A stretch of 34,478 bases of DNA from Thermocladium modestius JCM 10088 (GTDB lineage: Archaea; Thermoproteota; Thermoprotei; Thermoproteales; Thermocladiaceae). Positions 8,604 to 17,031 of this stretch are shown here, piece after piece (within the stretch, counting starts at the first letter, position 1; each line of letters starts with the position of its first letter). The stretch spans positions 1 to 34,478 of the forward strand of contig BBBF01000016.1 in the NCBI GenBank assembly GCA_001315925.1. Reading direction: 5' to 3'. The notes under the pieces were generated by a model that saw only the letters and a list, made by a program, of their open reading frames with translations, made no database searches and was not told where the DNA came from. A program made the translations under genes and the position numbers.

Positions 8604-9413
8604 ATGGGAGTGATGGATAGGCTCTATTCATTCATTGTAATACGCGGATTCAAGGTGTGGATAAGCTATAGGACCCAAGTCGCGCTGAACCTGGCCAGCT
8701 GGTCCTTGCCCGTATTCATATACTACTTCATAGGCATAGCGCTGGGGGGGTCCGGCGCGGCTAGCTTGAGGGGGAGCTACGTGGCGTTCGTCACCGTTGG
8801 CCTGGCATTTCAGGGCTATTTCTCGTCATCCATAACCACCCTGGCGGGCAGGATAAGGAATGAGGAGTTGATAGGAACTTTGGAATACGACATAGCGGCT
8901 CCCCCCCTGAACCCCCCCATATCGTTCATGATGTACTCCTCCACGTGGGGCCTTGCCATAAACTCCATAAATGCCTTGATGACATTGTTGATAGGGTTAG
9001 GGCTCGGCGTTAGGTACCACGTAAATTGGGTATCCTGGTTGTTGGTGATGCTTCTCTATTTGGTCTCCATTATTGGACTAAATCTAATAGCGGGGGCCAC
9101 GGTTCTCATAGTCAAGCAAGGAAACCCCCCCGTTGCGTTGTTCGCCTCCGTGGCCAGCAACTTGCTGGGAGGCACAGTGTTCCCAGTCACAGTACTGCCC
9201 AAGGCCTTGACGGACATTAGCTATGCAATTCCACTCACCTGGGCCTTGGATGGGTTTAGATCATCCATGCTTGACGCTGCGTCGCCCGCCTCGTTAATTA
9301 AGGACTTAGTTTCCCTGGCGCTGTTATCAGCCATATACCTCGCCGTTGGGGTATATCTTACTTACTTTGCCTTCGGCAAAATAATGCGCGAGGGCTCGGT
9401 CCAGCAATATTGA
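8604..9413 (+). CDS. ABC-2 type transporter permease
   Basis: About 269 residues with six hydrophobic segments, including LNLASWSLPVFIYYFIGIAL, LLVMLLYLVSIIGLNLIAGA and LVSLALLSAIYLAVGVYL. The motif RNEELIGTLEYDIAAP is the cytoplasmic coupling region typical of ABC-2 permeases. ATG 8604 is preferred to the in-frame GTG 8595 because GGAGGTG lies just upstream. Four 7-base runs (8744, 8901, 8912, 9125) each may add one residue, giving GG or PP pairs, but the frame stays open. It works with the preceding ATPase in the cytoplasmic membrane; export of lipid, drug or polysaccharide is equally possible. Confidence 0.9.
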   Translation: MGVMDRLYSFIVIRGFKVWISYRTQVALNLASWSLPVFIYYFIGIALGGSGAASLRGSYVAFVTVGLAFQGYFSSSITTLAGRIRNEELIGTLEYDIAAPPLNPPISFMMYSSTWGLAINSINALMTLLIGLGLGVRYHVNWVSWLLVMLLYLVSIIGLNLIAGATVLIVKQGNPPVALFASVASNLLGGTVFPVTVLPKALTDISYAIPLTWALDGFRSSMLDAASPASLIKDLVSLALLSAIYLAVGVYLTYFAFGKIMREGSVQQY

Positions 9414-9445
9414 GTCCCGCCTCGGGCTATTCGACTTTCGAGGCT

Positions 9446-9456
9446 AAATTTTTAAG
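9446..9456 (+). promoter_or_regulatory. TATA box of the CPGC oxidoreductase gene
   Basis: AAATTTTTAAG centred about 28 bases before ATG 9479. Confidence 0.6.
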
Positions 9457-9478
9457 CGAATCGATGTTGGGGGATCTC

Positions 9479-10025
9479 ATGAGCGATAGGTGGGTCGTAA
9501 CCAATATAAGGGATTTCATGGAAAAAGCCACCAGGTGTGGGATGGTCTTTAAGGCGGTTGGCAACCCCCCCAAGGGCTCCATAATAATATTCTACGACAT
9601 GTATTGCCCCCCCGGCTGTGCTTGATGGAGACCGACTTGGGCGATTATTTCAAGGAGCTCAGAAACAAGGGGGGGATAGACATAATATATGTTGACTTTC
9701 CGGTCCATAAGGTGGACATGCTCCATGCAAAGGCTCGGGTGATATATAAGAGGAATCCCGATGATTTTCTAAAACTGATTGATTCTGTTTATGGCGACAT
9801 GATAAACAAGGGCAATTTGGTCAAGGACTTCGATGTGAACGATGCAGAGGCTAAGCTGGAGTTGGAGAACGTGAAGAACTGCAAGCTGGCGGCGCAATCC
9901 ATCGGAGTGAAGGGAACCCCCCCACCGTCGTCATAGCTAAGTACGGCAGAGAAACCGCCACGGCGGTGTTCGGCTATCTGGGTCCCCAGGAAATAATGGA
10001 CCTAGTAACGCGGGAACTGTTTTAA
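9479..10025 (+). CDS. Thioredoxin-fold protein with CPGC active site (DsbA/glutaredoxin-like), three frame breaks
   Basis: ATG 9479 starts MSDRWVVTNIRDFMEKA, 28 bases behind a TATA box. The active-site region should read IIIFYDMYCPGCALMETDLG: it is broken by a 7-C run at 9607-9613 (expected 4) and one missing base near 9619-9623. The central helical insertion (YKRNPDDFLKLIDSVYGDMI) is what DsbA-family proteins carry. The cis-Pro loop GVKGTPTVVIAKYG is broken by a 7-C run at 9917-9923 (expected 5); after it the fold ends LGPQEIMDLVTRELF at TAA 10023-10025. About 180 residues. No signal peptide is seen, so a cytoplasmic disulfide role is likely; many crenarchaea have disulfide-rich cytosolic proteins. 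Further Cys residues occur in TRCGMVF and KNCKLA. Confidence 0.82.
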
Positions 10026-10086
10026 TGGAACTGCGACAACCCACGCCTTGTGGGGGGGAAGAGCATCGTGGCCTTCGTCGATAATG

Positions 10087-10095
10087 TTTAAAAAT
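10087..10095 (+). promoter_or_regulatory. TATA box of tRNA-Ser
   Basis: TTTAAAAAT centred 28 bases before the first tRNA base at 10119. Confidence 0.6.
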
Positions 10096-10118
10096 TGCCC
10101 CGTGAAATGCAGGGAGAT

Positions 10119-10228
10119 GCCGGGGGGGTGGCCGAGCGGCCCAAGGCGTGGGACTGGAGTCCCCCATGGCTTGACATCCCATCCCCCGAAAGGGGGGGGC
10201 CCGGGTTCAAATCCCGGCCCCGGCGCCA
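10119..10228 (+). tRNA. tRNA-Ser(GGA), class II, with probable 16-nt intron and encoded CCA
   Basis: D arm GCC...GGC with AGCGGCCCAA loop. Anticodon stem TGGGA (10149-10153) pairs with TCCCA (10177-10181). Loop CTGGAG plus A38 gives anticodon GGA (10156-10158) if bases 10160-10175 are an intron at the usual 37/38 site. Variable arm CCCCC-GAAA-G-run, T stem CCGGG/CCCGG with loop TTCAAAT, acceptor 3' strand CCCCGGC, discriminator G, CCA 10226-10228. The 5' acceptor strand should be GCCGGGG but is GCC plus 7 G (10122-10128), so it has three more bases than its partner. The variable-arm G-run is 8 against 5 C. An alternative reading with the intron after base 33 would give anticodon TGA but a pyrimidine at 37, which is unlikely. 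Confidence 0.88.
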
Positions 10229-10259
10229 ATCCTCGCACCTCCTATGCAAGAATTATGGA

Positions 10260-10289
10260 GGGGGGGATCAGTAATGATCAATCCCCCCC
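10260..10289 (+). other. Inverted repeat downstream of tRNA-Ser
   Basis: G7-AT (10260-10268) pairs with AT-C7 (10281-10289) around a 12-base loop. It could be a 3' hairpin or terminator, or two expanded homopolymers; with 4-base runs it would still be a 6-bp stem. Confidence 0.3.
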
Positions 10290-10373
10290 AGTTAAGCCCG
10301 TTCGCATGCGGCTATACATTGATGGGGGGGGAGCGGTTTGAATTGCTAGAAAAGTATTAATAATGCCTGGTTA

Positions 10374-10930
10374 ATGCGAGGCGTTATGAGGAAGAATTTA
10401 TTAATAGCTGGGTTAGTAATCTTGGTCATAGGCGTGGCATTGGTGGGAATTGCCTTCTATTATATACCGAGGACGCTGGGTCCACTGCTTAATTCTGTCA
10501 ATAAGACGATGCTGGGCCCTCCTGCATCGCTCGGCGTCGGCGGGTCCATAAACATAAGTGAAACGATAACCAAGGCGCCAGCCTGGTCATATTGTTATAT
10601 AACGATTCGATTGGGAAACCCCCCCTATCCGTGATAGGCACTCCCTCTCAGTCGGAGTCTGTGTCGGGCATGTATATATTGTCATTTGTTTCTGATACTA
10701 ACTCCACGCTGACGATGGGATTGGTCAATAATTACTCATCCCCCCCTGTGGTGGTCAGGTACGGTTACTCCGAGATCCCCCCCGCCAGTTCCTTAGCAGG
10801 CGCAACTCCATTCATATTAATGCTATTCATAGGAGGCGGCGTATTCATAGTTGGATTGATAGTGGCGGTGATAGGAGCCCTAATGAAGCCACGCCAGAGA
10901 CAATCCCCCCCAAGCGATCAAGCAAATTAA
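10374..10930 (+). CDS. Small membrane protein with two transmembrane segments, one frame break
   Basis: I do not recognise a family. The N terminus has one hydrophobic helix (LLIAGLVILVIGVALVGIAF), then an extracytoplasmic Ser/Thr/Asn-rich beta-like domain of about 110 residues with several N-x-S/T sites. A second helix follows (ATPFILMLFIGGGVFIVGLI) and a short basic tail (KPRQRQ). The frame changes near 10580-10600, without a G/C run at the site. The ATG at 10374 (or 10386) follows an AT-rich TATA-like stretch, AAAAGTATTAATA. The layout resembles small crenarchaeal surface-exposed proteins anchored at both ends. It lies alone between tRNA-Ser and a convergent aldolase gene. Confidence 0.55.
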
Positions 10931-10974
10931 ACGATGAAGGAATAAGCCAATAGGGATGGTTCTTTACGTGCTGG

Positions 10975-11854
10975 TTAATGGAGTATGCCCTCTGATTCAG
11001 CGATGCCCTCCAGCTCGTGTCTCAGCGATTTCTTCTCCTCGTCGGTTAAATCCCGCAATGGTTCCTTCACGCCGCCCAGCTCGTATCCCCCCCTGAGAAC
11101 CGTGGCTGCCCAGTAATACGCGGCGGGAGTGGGGTAGTTCTTGATGGCATCGCGCAGCCTTGTTATGGATCTTTGCATCTCCACGGCTCTGTCCAGGTTG
11201 CCCTCCTCGTACTCCCTCATCAATCTAACCTCCAGCTCCGGAATCACGTTTGCCATGGCCGAAACCGCCCCCTTAGCTCCCATGACTAGGGAGGGAAGTA
11301 TGGCATGATCAGCTCCATTGAAGACCTCCAACCCCCAAGTCAACGAAGTTGGCCACCTGCCCTATGTCGCCTGTGCTATCCTTGATTCCAGCCACGACGT
11401 CCCTCAATTGAGATGCATGTGTTGGGGGGGCTACGTTGAATCCGCTGTTCTGGGGGGGATATTGTATATGTATACGGGTAACCCGGAAGACTCGCGTATC
11501 TTCTCGTAGAATCTATGTAGCTGATGCGTCGGGCTTGTAGTAGAGCGGGGGCACCGATGCCACAGCATTCATGCCCAGTTTGGCGGCGTCTCGGGACGTC
11601 GAGACCACATCATCGATGACGGCCGCGCCCACATGGGCTATTAATCGCTTCTTGCCCGCCGCCTCCTTCACTGCACTCATTACGGCTCTCTTCTCATCTG
11701 TGGTTAGGGCTACTCCAAGCCCCCCCGTGGTCCCCATTAAGAAGAACCCATCAACTCCAGCCCGCACCAGCGATTCCACGTGGTTCCTCAACCCATCTAT
11801 GTTTAATTTGCCGTTTAGAAATGGAGTGGCCAGCGCCACTATTACTTCCTTCAT
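10975..11854 (-). CDS. DapA/KdgA-family aldolase (Schiff-base lyase), frame breaks
   Basis: TIM-barrel aldolase of the dihydrodipicolinate synthase / N-acetylneuraminate lyase superfamily. Seen are the N terminus KEVIVALATPFLNGKLNIDG, FLMGTTGGLGVALTTDEK (substrate carboxylate loop), VASVPPLYYKP, VYIYNIPPRTADS with the catalytic Tyr, and VVAGIKDSTGD with the Schiff-base Lys. In crenarchaea this superfamily includes the 2-keto-3-deoxygluconate aldolase of the branched Entner-Doudoroff pathway, which is possible here but unproven. Breaks: one base missing near 11518-11524 (expected KPDASAYIDFYEK), one near 11438, and 11332-11336 (5, expected 4, giving DLGLEVFNGAD). ATG 11854 is 27 bases behind a TATA box; GTG 11866 is an alternative. 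About 293 residues, normal for the family. Confidence 0.85.
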
Positions 11855-11874
11855 ACGCCGTTTCACGATGCGCG

Positions 11875-11885
11875 TTATTTATTTC
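11875..11885 (-). promoter_or_regulatory. TATA-like box of the aldolase gene
   Basis: On the minus strand AAGAAATAAATAAC, centred about 27 bases before ATG 11854. Confidence 0.45.
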
Positions 11886-11964
11886 TTTCGCGTCCTGCTT
11901 CAAATACATAATTTCCTAGATCATCTGCAGTATATTTTTAAGCGACGAAGCGTCTTGGCTTTTA

Positions 11965-12293
11965 ATGCATGTTGATGTAGCTGGCAACATTGTGAATTCC
12001 ATAGCCATGGAGTGCTAGATGGTTCGATAGAGCGGCACAGGTTCAGTAATGGGGGGGTTAGGTACATATTGAGAAGCGCGTATGACGGGTCGGAGATACA
12101 TGTGGTGGGCAAGGATAATACTGTTTTCATAGAGATATGGGATACCAGCAAGTATGCGCTGCCATTGGTCATTTTGAGATATAAGGCCGTGTCGTTCAAT
12201 GTATCCCGCGCCACCCGTATGGCGTGTTATGCGCATAATATATTGATAGGAAGAACTGATAATAGCATTGATACGGTTAAGGCAATAGTTTGA
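11965..12293 (+). CDS. Hypothetical protein, about 109 residues, one probable frame break
   Basis: Not recognised. ATG 11965 lies about 27 bases behind TTTTTAAG (11936-11943) and begins MHVDVAGNIVNSIAMEC; it joins, after one indel near 12008, a frame from 12012 that reads LDGSIERHRFSNGGVRYILR and continues with alternating hydrophobic residues (VVGKDNTVFIEIWDTSKYAL), a beta-rich pattern. No signal peptide, metal site or membrane helix is visible. If there is no indel, the gene would start at GTG 12012. It converges on the next gene with 10 bases between stops. Confidence 0.5.
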
Positions 12294-12303
12294 TCGAGAG
12301 TCA

Positions 12304-12618
12304 TCATGCGTTGCCTTTATCGTTTAGCGCGGCCTCCAGCTTATCTATATCCTCTCCGCATATCACGTACTTGTAGACGTTTCTCTTGCTTTTTCGAGCC
12401 GTGGTTCCCACCTTTACCATGAAGTCCCAGAGCATTAATCGAAGCAGCGGTAGATCCCGCCTCTGCAGTTGGTATTCATTCATTATCTTAGCCGTGGTTA
12501 TGGTTATGCAGTCTCCCTTCGATGAATTCAGCACGTTTCTTAGGTAGCCGGTAATGGCGTTCCTAACCCTGTTTCTATCGTTTATATAGTTCCTTATCTT
12601 CTTCTCTATCCTCTGCAT
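12304..12618 (-). CDS. Hypothetical small basic helical protein
   Basis: An intact 104-residue frame with no G/C run in it. It is basic and mostly helical: MQRIEKKIRNYINDRNRVRN at the start, a central KIMNEYQLQRRDLPLLRLML that could be part of a helix-turn-helix, and a C-terminal VYKYVICGEDIDKLEAAL. Such small winged-helix-like proteins are frequent in Thermoproteales, so a nucleic-acid-binding role is plausible but not shown. ATG 12618 is about 26 bases behind GATATTTAAG on the minus strand, and that AT-rich region (12640-12680) is shared with the divergent stomatin operon. Confidence 0.6.
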   Translation of the reverse strand: MQRIEKKIRNYINDRNRVRNAITGYLRNVLNSSKGDCITITTAKIMNEYQLQRRDLPLLRLMLWDFMVKVGTTARKSKRNVYKYVICGEDIDKLEAALNDKGNA

Positions 12619-12666
12619 CGCTTATTTAACCGATTGATATTTAAGTGTGTTATGATAATACCAAAA

Positions 12667-12675
12667 GTTTTAATA
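12667..12675 (+). promoter_or_regulatory. TATA box of the stomatin/NfeD operon
   Basis: GTTTTAATA centred 28 bases before ATG 12699. Confidence 0.55.
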
Positions 12676-12698
12676 ACTTACATTTAATTAAAGGTAAC

Positions 12699-13520
12699 AT
12701 GGCTTCACCAATAGGTCTGATAATAGATGCCGTGATAGTCATCATAATCCTCATAATAGTGATCCCGATACTGGTATCGGCCATAAGGATAGTGCCCGAG
12801 TACCAGCGGCTGGTCAAGTTCAGATTGGGAAAGTTAGTAGGAGTATATGGACCTGGAGTCGTCTTCGTCGTCCCAATAATAGATAGAGTGATGACGATAG
12901 ATTTGAGGATAATAACCATTGACATGGCATCCCAGAAAGGATTGACCAGGGATAATGTGGAGGTAACCGTGGATACCGCGGTTTATCTCAGGATAATAGA
13001 TCCATTGAAGACCGTGGTCTCGGTCTCGGATTACAGGAGCGCAACTGCAACCATAGCGGCAGCCACCCTAAGGGACGTGATAGGAATGGTGGATATGGAC
13101 ACCCTCCTCACTCAGCGTGAGGAAATAGCGAAGAAGATAGCAACCATGGTAGATGAACATGCCTCGCCCTGGGGGGGCATAAAGGTCAATGCAGTAGCCA
13201 TAAAGGACATAAGGTTGCCCGATACATTGATTAGGGCCATGGCTGCCCAAGCTGAGGCTGAGAGGATAAGGAGAAGCAAAATAATACTGGCCCAGGCAGA
13301 TTACGAGGCGGGGGGGCAATTATACCTAAAGGCTGCCCAGCAATACTCCCAGAACACCATATCGCTGCTTTTGAGGCAGTTGGACACTCTGGTGGAGATA
13401 GCTAAGGAGCACAACATGATAATAGTGGTTCCCAACACAATGGAGGCCACGTCCCTCTCCGCATTAGCAATGTCGCTGAGCAAGAAGGAGTCCAATGCAG
13501 GCGGAACCAGTGGGCAGTGA
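12699..13520 (+). CDS. Stomatin/prohibitin-like SPFH (band 7) membrane protein
   Basis: One N-terminal transmembrane helix (IIDAVIVIIILIIVIPILVS), then a canonical band 7 domain: IVPEYQRLVKFRLGKLVGVY, GPGVVFVVPIIDRV, DNVEVTVDTAVYLRI and SATATIAAATLRDVIGMVDMD. The region around HASPWGGIKV normally reads PWGIKV; a 7-G run at 13171-13177 adds the Gly. A helical segment rich in Ala/Glu follows (AAQAEAERIRRSKIILAQAD). In Pyrococcus the homologous p-stomatin is cleaved by the neighbouring NfeD-type protease; here the protease gene follows immediately. About 273 residues, intact. The upstream in-frame extension to 12645 is rejected because ATG 12699 fits the TATA spacing. TGA and the next ATG overlap (TGATG). 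Confidence 0.93.
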   Translation: MASPIGLIIDAVIVIIILIIVIPILVSAIRIVPEYQRLVKFRLGKLVGVYGPGVVFVVPIIDRVMTIDLRIITIDMASQKGLTRDNVEVTVDTAVYLRIIDPLKTVVSVSDYRSATATIAAATLRDVIGMVDMDTLLTQREEIAKKIATMVDEHASPWGGIKVNAVAIKDIRLPDTLIRAMAAQAEAERIRRSKIILAQADYEAGGQLYLKAAQQYSQNTISLLLRQLDTLVEIAKEHNMIIVVPNTMEATSLSALAMSLSKKESNAGGTSGQ

Positions 13521-14854
13521 TGCTGGGCAGGTACATTTGGTTAATCCTAGCGCTGCTGCCGCTGCTCTCGGCATCGTTTCTCCACGCTACCACAGTGTAC
13601 GTCTACAACCTGAACGGCGAGATAACCAGCACTACGTACGAGGAGTTGGCCAGCATATACTCTGGCCTGCCCAATGGTTCCGTGGTAGTGATAGAAATGC
13701 AGACTCCAGGTGGGGGGGAGCTTGATGCGGCGCTGAATATAGTTCAATTATTTGAGACCAGCAACATAACCACAATAGGCTACGTCTACCCCAGCGGATC
13801 ATACGCCTGGTCCGGGGGCACGCTTGTGCTGTTGGCCACGGACGTGGCCGCCATGGCTCCCGGAACCGTGATAGGATCATGCCAACCAGTCGAGATAAAC
13901 CCATTAACGGGCCAGGAGACATTCATAACTCAGCCGAAGATAATCAACGCCGTCGCCAAGTACTTCGAGGAGACCGCCCAGTATAGGGGGGGACGCAATG
14001 CAACGTTTGCGATGGATTGCGTATACAATGATACCAACCTGGACCCAGAGGAGGCGCTTAGGTACGGCGTCATAAACGCGGTGGCCTCAAACCTAACTGA
14101 GTTGTTATCCCAGATAAATGGAACGCAAGTTAACGGCAGGCCCCTCATAATTCGATCGCTCAATGTCGTGCCTCTCTCCCCCCTCGATTTCATTTCAATT
14201 ATATGAGGCTCTATCCAACCCCCCCGTCACCCAGGAAGTGTTGGAGTTCCTCGCGATTCTACTAATACTGGTTGGAGTGATAACAATGCATCTATACTTG
14301 GCGGGAATAGGTGCCGTCGTGTTTCTCATTCCAATAGTAATCGGTCTCTCCATAAACTACGCCGCGCTCGCGCTGTTGATAATAGGCATTGGCCTAATAG
14401 CGCTGGAGTGGCACGGTGGAGGGAAGGCGCACGGCATATTAATGGGGGGGGTGGCGCCGCCGTAATAGTGGTGGGCATAGTATTATTGGCGCCCAACCTA
14501 AGCGCGCCATCGTACGAGCTACGCTACGAACCCTCCGGGCTGTCAGTCGTGCTGTTCGTGGAAATAGCCATAATAGTGGCGTTAGTGGCTTACATAATAT
14601 ACATCATTACCAGGGCCGTCACGCATAAACCCATTTCGCGCCGCCTGATACTGCCCACCGGCAAGGTGGGGGGGATCGCCGTGGACTCCATCAAGGCAGG
14701 AGGAATGGGCACGGTCAAGGTGGAGGGCGAGTATTGGAGGGCCAAGTCCCTGGATGATGTGGCGGAGGGGGATCCCATCGTTGTGGTGGACTTCGATGGC
14801 TACGTGGTCACGGTCAGGAAGAGCTCCGCCGGTCAGCCTCAATCTCCTCTTTGA
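13520..14854 (+). CDS. NfeD-type membrane serine protease (ClpP-class), two frame breaks
   Basis: Signal peptide (YIWLILALLPLLSASFLHA), then a ClpP-like protease domain: EMQTPGGGELDAALNIVQLF, and AWSGGTLVLLATDVAAMAPG with the nucleophilic Ser in the SGG turn. The Lys of the Ser-Lys dyad is probably in QPKIINAVAKYFEE. After a break at about 14195-14205 come four transmembrane segments (VLEFLAILLILVGVITMHLY and on). After a second break at 14446-14453 (8 G) comes an NfeD OB-fold domain: PTGKVGGIAVDSIKAGGMG, YWRAKSLDDVAEGDPIVVV, DFDGYVVTV. About 440 residues with all three parts. It is translationally coupled to the stomatin gene and may process it. Its last 40 bases overlap the convergent transporter gene. 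Confidence 0.9.
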
Positions 14855-15698
14855 TAACAATATATATGCTGGCCAGCGTTATGGCCATTCCTATATACGA
14901 TACGGGGGGGAGGTCTCTGGCTCAATAGGAAGTACGCTATGATAGTTGATCCAATGGGTTCTATGAGCGTTGACGTGGCGACGGTAACGGATCTATAGTA
15001 CTTTATTGAGTAGTTTATTAGAGTGTGGCCTCCCAGCATGGTCCCACCACCAATAGAAGGATGTAGGGCCATGCCTTGATCCCCCCCACGCTAAATACAT
15101 CTACGTGGAGCAATAAGGCGATCAGAAGCACTATTATGGCCCCGATGCCATATGCCGTGACTCCATATGATGCCGTGTCCATGAATTCTCTGGCGGACTT
15201 TCCTGAGACGAAGTATAGTGCACCGCTTATCGATCCAGCCATGGCCAAGGCATCGCCCCAAGACCGAGCCCCCCCAGCCTCCCCCCCGTAATCGCCGTAT
15301 GCTATCACGGCGACCCCCCCGATCAATGCCATTGCTGTGCCTACCACGGTGTTTCTAGTCACCTCCCTGCGACCTGCTAATCGGGTGAACGGCAGCACGA
15401 ATATGACGTAGGTCGACACTATCGTGGTGCTGGCGGCAACTGTTGTATAGAACAGGGAAGTTATCCAGGTGACGAAGTGCACGGCCAGCCCTATTCCCGA
15501 TATTAAGAGCCACTTCACCGCTCTGGATTCAATGGACTTGAGCTTATTCCAGGCAAGCGGCATGAGAGCGAGCGACGCTATGGCCAGTCTCCAGAAGGAG
15601 ATGGTTATGGAATTCGCGCCGGAGAGCAGTATCAATATGGATGCCCAGGAGATGGCTATCGCCGCAGTAATAAGCGATGCTAATGCCAACGCGCGCAT
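14814..15698 (-). CDS. EamA/DMT-superfamily transporter, two frame breaks
   Basis: Ten predicted transmembrane helices in two EamA repeats, starting ALALASLITAAIAISWASIL and including VKWLLISGIGLAVHFVTWI, TVVGTAMALIGGVAVIAYG and YGIGAIIVLLIALLLHV. The second repeat continues after one missing base near 15040 as MLGGHTLINYSIKYYRSVTV then PIGSTIIAYFLLSQ, and after the 7-base run at 14905-14911 (expected 6 or 3) as YIGMAITLASIYIVIKEE. The stop is then at 14814-14816. The superfamily exports metabolites or amino acids; the substrate cannot be read here. ATG 15698 is placed behind the CTATTTAAGG box shared with hisS; TTG 15716 is the upstream alternative. About 294 residues, normal. Confidence 0.88.
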
Positions 15699-15718
15699 GG
15701 TCGGCCCCTCGGCCAAAC

Positions 15719-15728
15719 CTTAAATAGT
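15719..15728. promoter_or_regulatory. TATA box between divergent eamA-like and hisS genes
   Basis: CCTTAAATAG on the plus strand reads CTATTTAAGG on the minus strand. It lies about 25 bases from ATG 15698 and about 30 from ATG 15754, so one AT-rich core may serve both divergent genes. Confidence 0.5.
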
Positions 15729-15753
15729 TACAGCGCATCCACGGCCAGTGTCA

Positions 15754-17031
15754 ATGGATGAAAGAACGCTACATCCGCCCCGCGGCATGAATGACTGGCT
15801 GCCGCCGCAATATGATGGATTGGTGAGCCTAATGGCTAAGTTCTCCGCGGCGGCGGAGAGCTTCGGGTATAGGAGAATAGAGACTCCGGCGGTCGAGAAT
15901 TTCGAGGTGTTGAAGGCTAAGGCTGGTTCCGACGTAGTTAATGAGATTTATTACTTCAAAGATAAGGCGGGCAGGGAACTCGGGCTGCGGTTCGACATGA
16001 CAGTCCCCCCCACGGCCAGGGTGGTCTCCTACCGCCAGGACCTGCCGAAGCCCATTAGGTTCTATTATACTACGAAGGTATGGAGATACGATGAGCCCCC
16101 CCAGCAAGGCCGCTATAGGGAGTTCCATCAATACGGAGTTGAGTTAATAGGTTCATCTACTACGGCATCGGACGCGAGGTACTCGCCTTATCCCTCATCT
16201 CGCTGCAGCAGGCCGGCGCGTGGATGCCACGGCGAAAGTGAGCGATAGGAGGGTAATAGATCGCTTGCTAGATAGGAACGGCGTGCCGTCCCGATCCCGT
16301 CCAGGGGGGGTTCTGCGGGCGTTGGATAAGAGAGGGAAGATAAGCGATGAGGAGATAATGAAGCTAATAATGGATGAAGGTCTCTCCAGAGAGGCTGCCC
16401 ACAACCTGGTTGCGGCGGCCAGCATAGATGTGCCTCTCCCTGAGGCTGGCAATGCTATCAGGGAGGCGGGGGGCAGGCGATGATTTGGTTAATTACCACG
16501 AATCCCTCTTCCACGCGTTGGATAGCTACGGCGTTGGGAAGCAAATAAGGCTTAACCTGGGAATAGTGAGGGGGGGACTGGATTACTACACGGGCTTCGT
16601 ATTCGAACTGTTCCTGAAGGATTATGGATTATCAGTGGGGGGGGTGGGGGGGGCGGTATGATGACTTGATAAAGATATACAGCGGTCAAGACGTGCCGGC
16701 GACGGGCTTCGCCATAGGCGTGGAGCGGGTTTTCCTGGCCATGAATTCACAAGCCAGCGGTAATCCGGTGGATTATTATGTGTATGCCATGGATCCATCG
16801 TTGATGGACATAGGCATTAAGCTGGCCAACTCTCTGAGGTCCCGCGGCTTCAAGGTAATACTTGACTTGGGCGATAAGAGCTTGAGGTCTGCTTTGGACT
16901 ACGCGTCCCGGCTGGGCTCCCTCAAATTCGTACTGATAGGCAAACGAGAGGTTCAGCAAGGATTAGTCAGGGTGAGGGACATGTCGCTGTGGCAGGAGGA
17001 GGACGTTCCACTATCCAAGTTCATGCATTGA
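15754..17031 (+). CDS. hisS: Histidyl-tRNA synthetase, four frame breaks
   Basis: Class II aminoacyl-tRNA synthetase charging tRNA-His. Motif 1 region is PRGMNDWLPPQYDGLVSLMA. Motif 2 region should read FDMTVPTARVVSYR and WRYDEPQQGRYREFHQYG, but 7-C runs at 16015 and 16096 add a Pro to each. The His-specific motif VRGLDYYTGFVFE carries an added Gly from a 7-G run at 16570. Motif SVGGGGRYDDLIKIYSGQD is broken by two 8-G runs (16637-16653), both expected 6. Other breaks: one base missing near 16174 (expected SDAEVLALSL), one near 16214-16221, and 16450-16455 (6, expected 5, giving REAGAGDDLV). Motif 3 PATGFAIGVERVF and an anticodon-binding domain follow. About 425 residues, normal. ATG 15754 is preferred to GTG 15748. 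Confidence 0.95.

Noticed and set aside
12650..12698. Upstream start of the stomatin gene at 12645
   Set aside because: It would place the TATA box inside the coding region; ATG 12699 has the correct spacing and gives the usual N terminus.
13500..14860. Several long antisense frames opposite the NfeD and stomatin genes
   Set aside because: They show no family motifs, no promoter, and follow the codon structure of the sense genes.
16637..16653. G-quadruplex regulatory element in hisS
   Set aside because: Two 8-G runs sit exactly in the conserved GGGGRYD codons and break the frame; with 6 G each the motif is normal.
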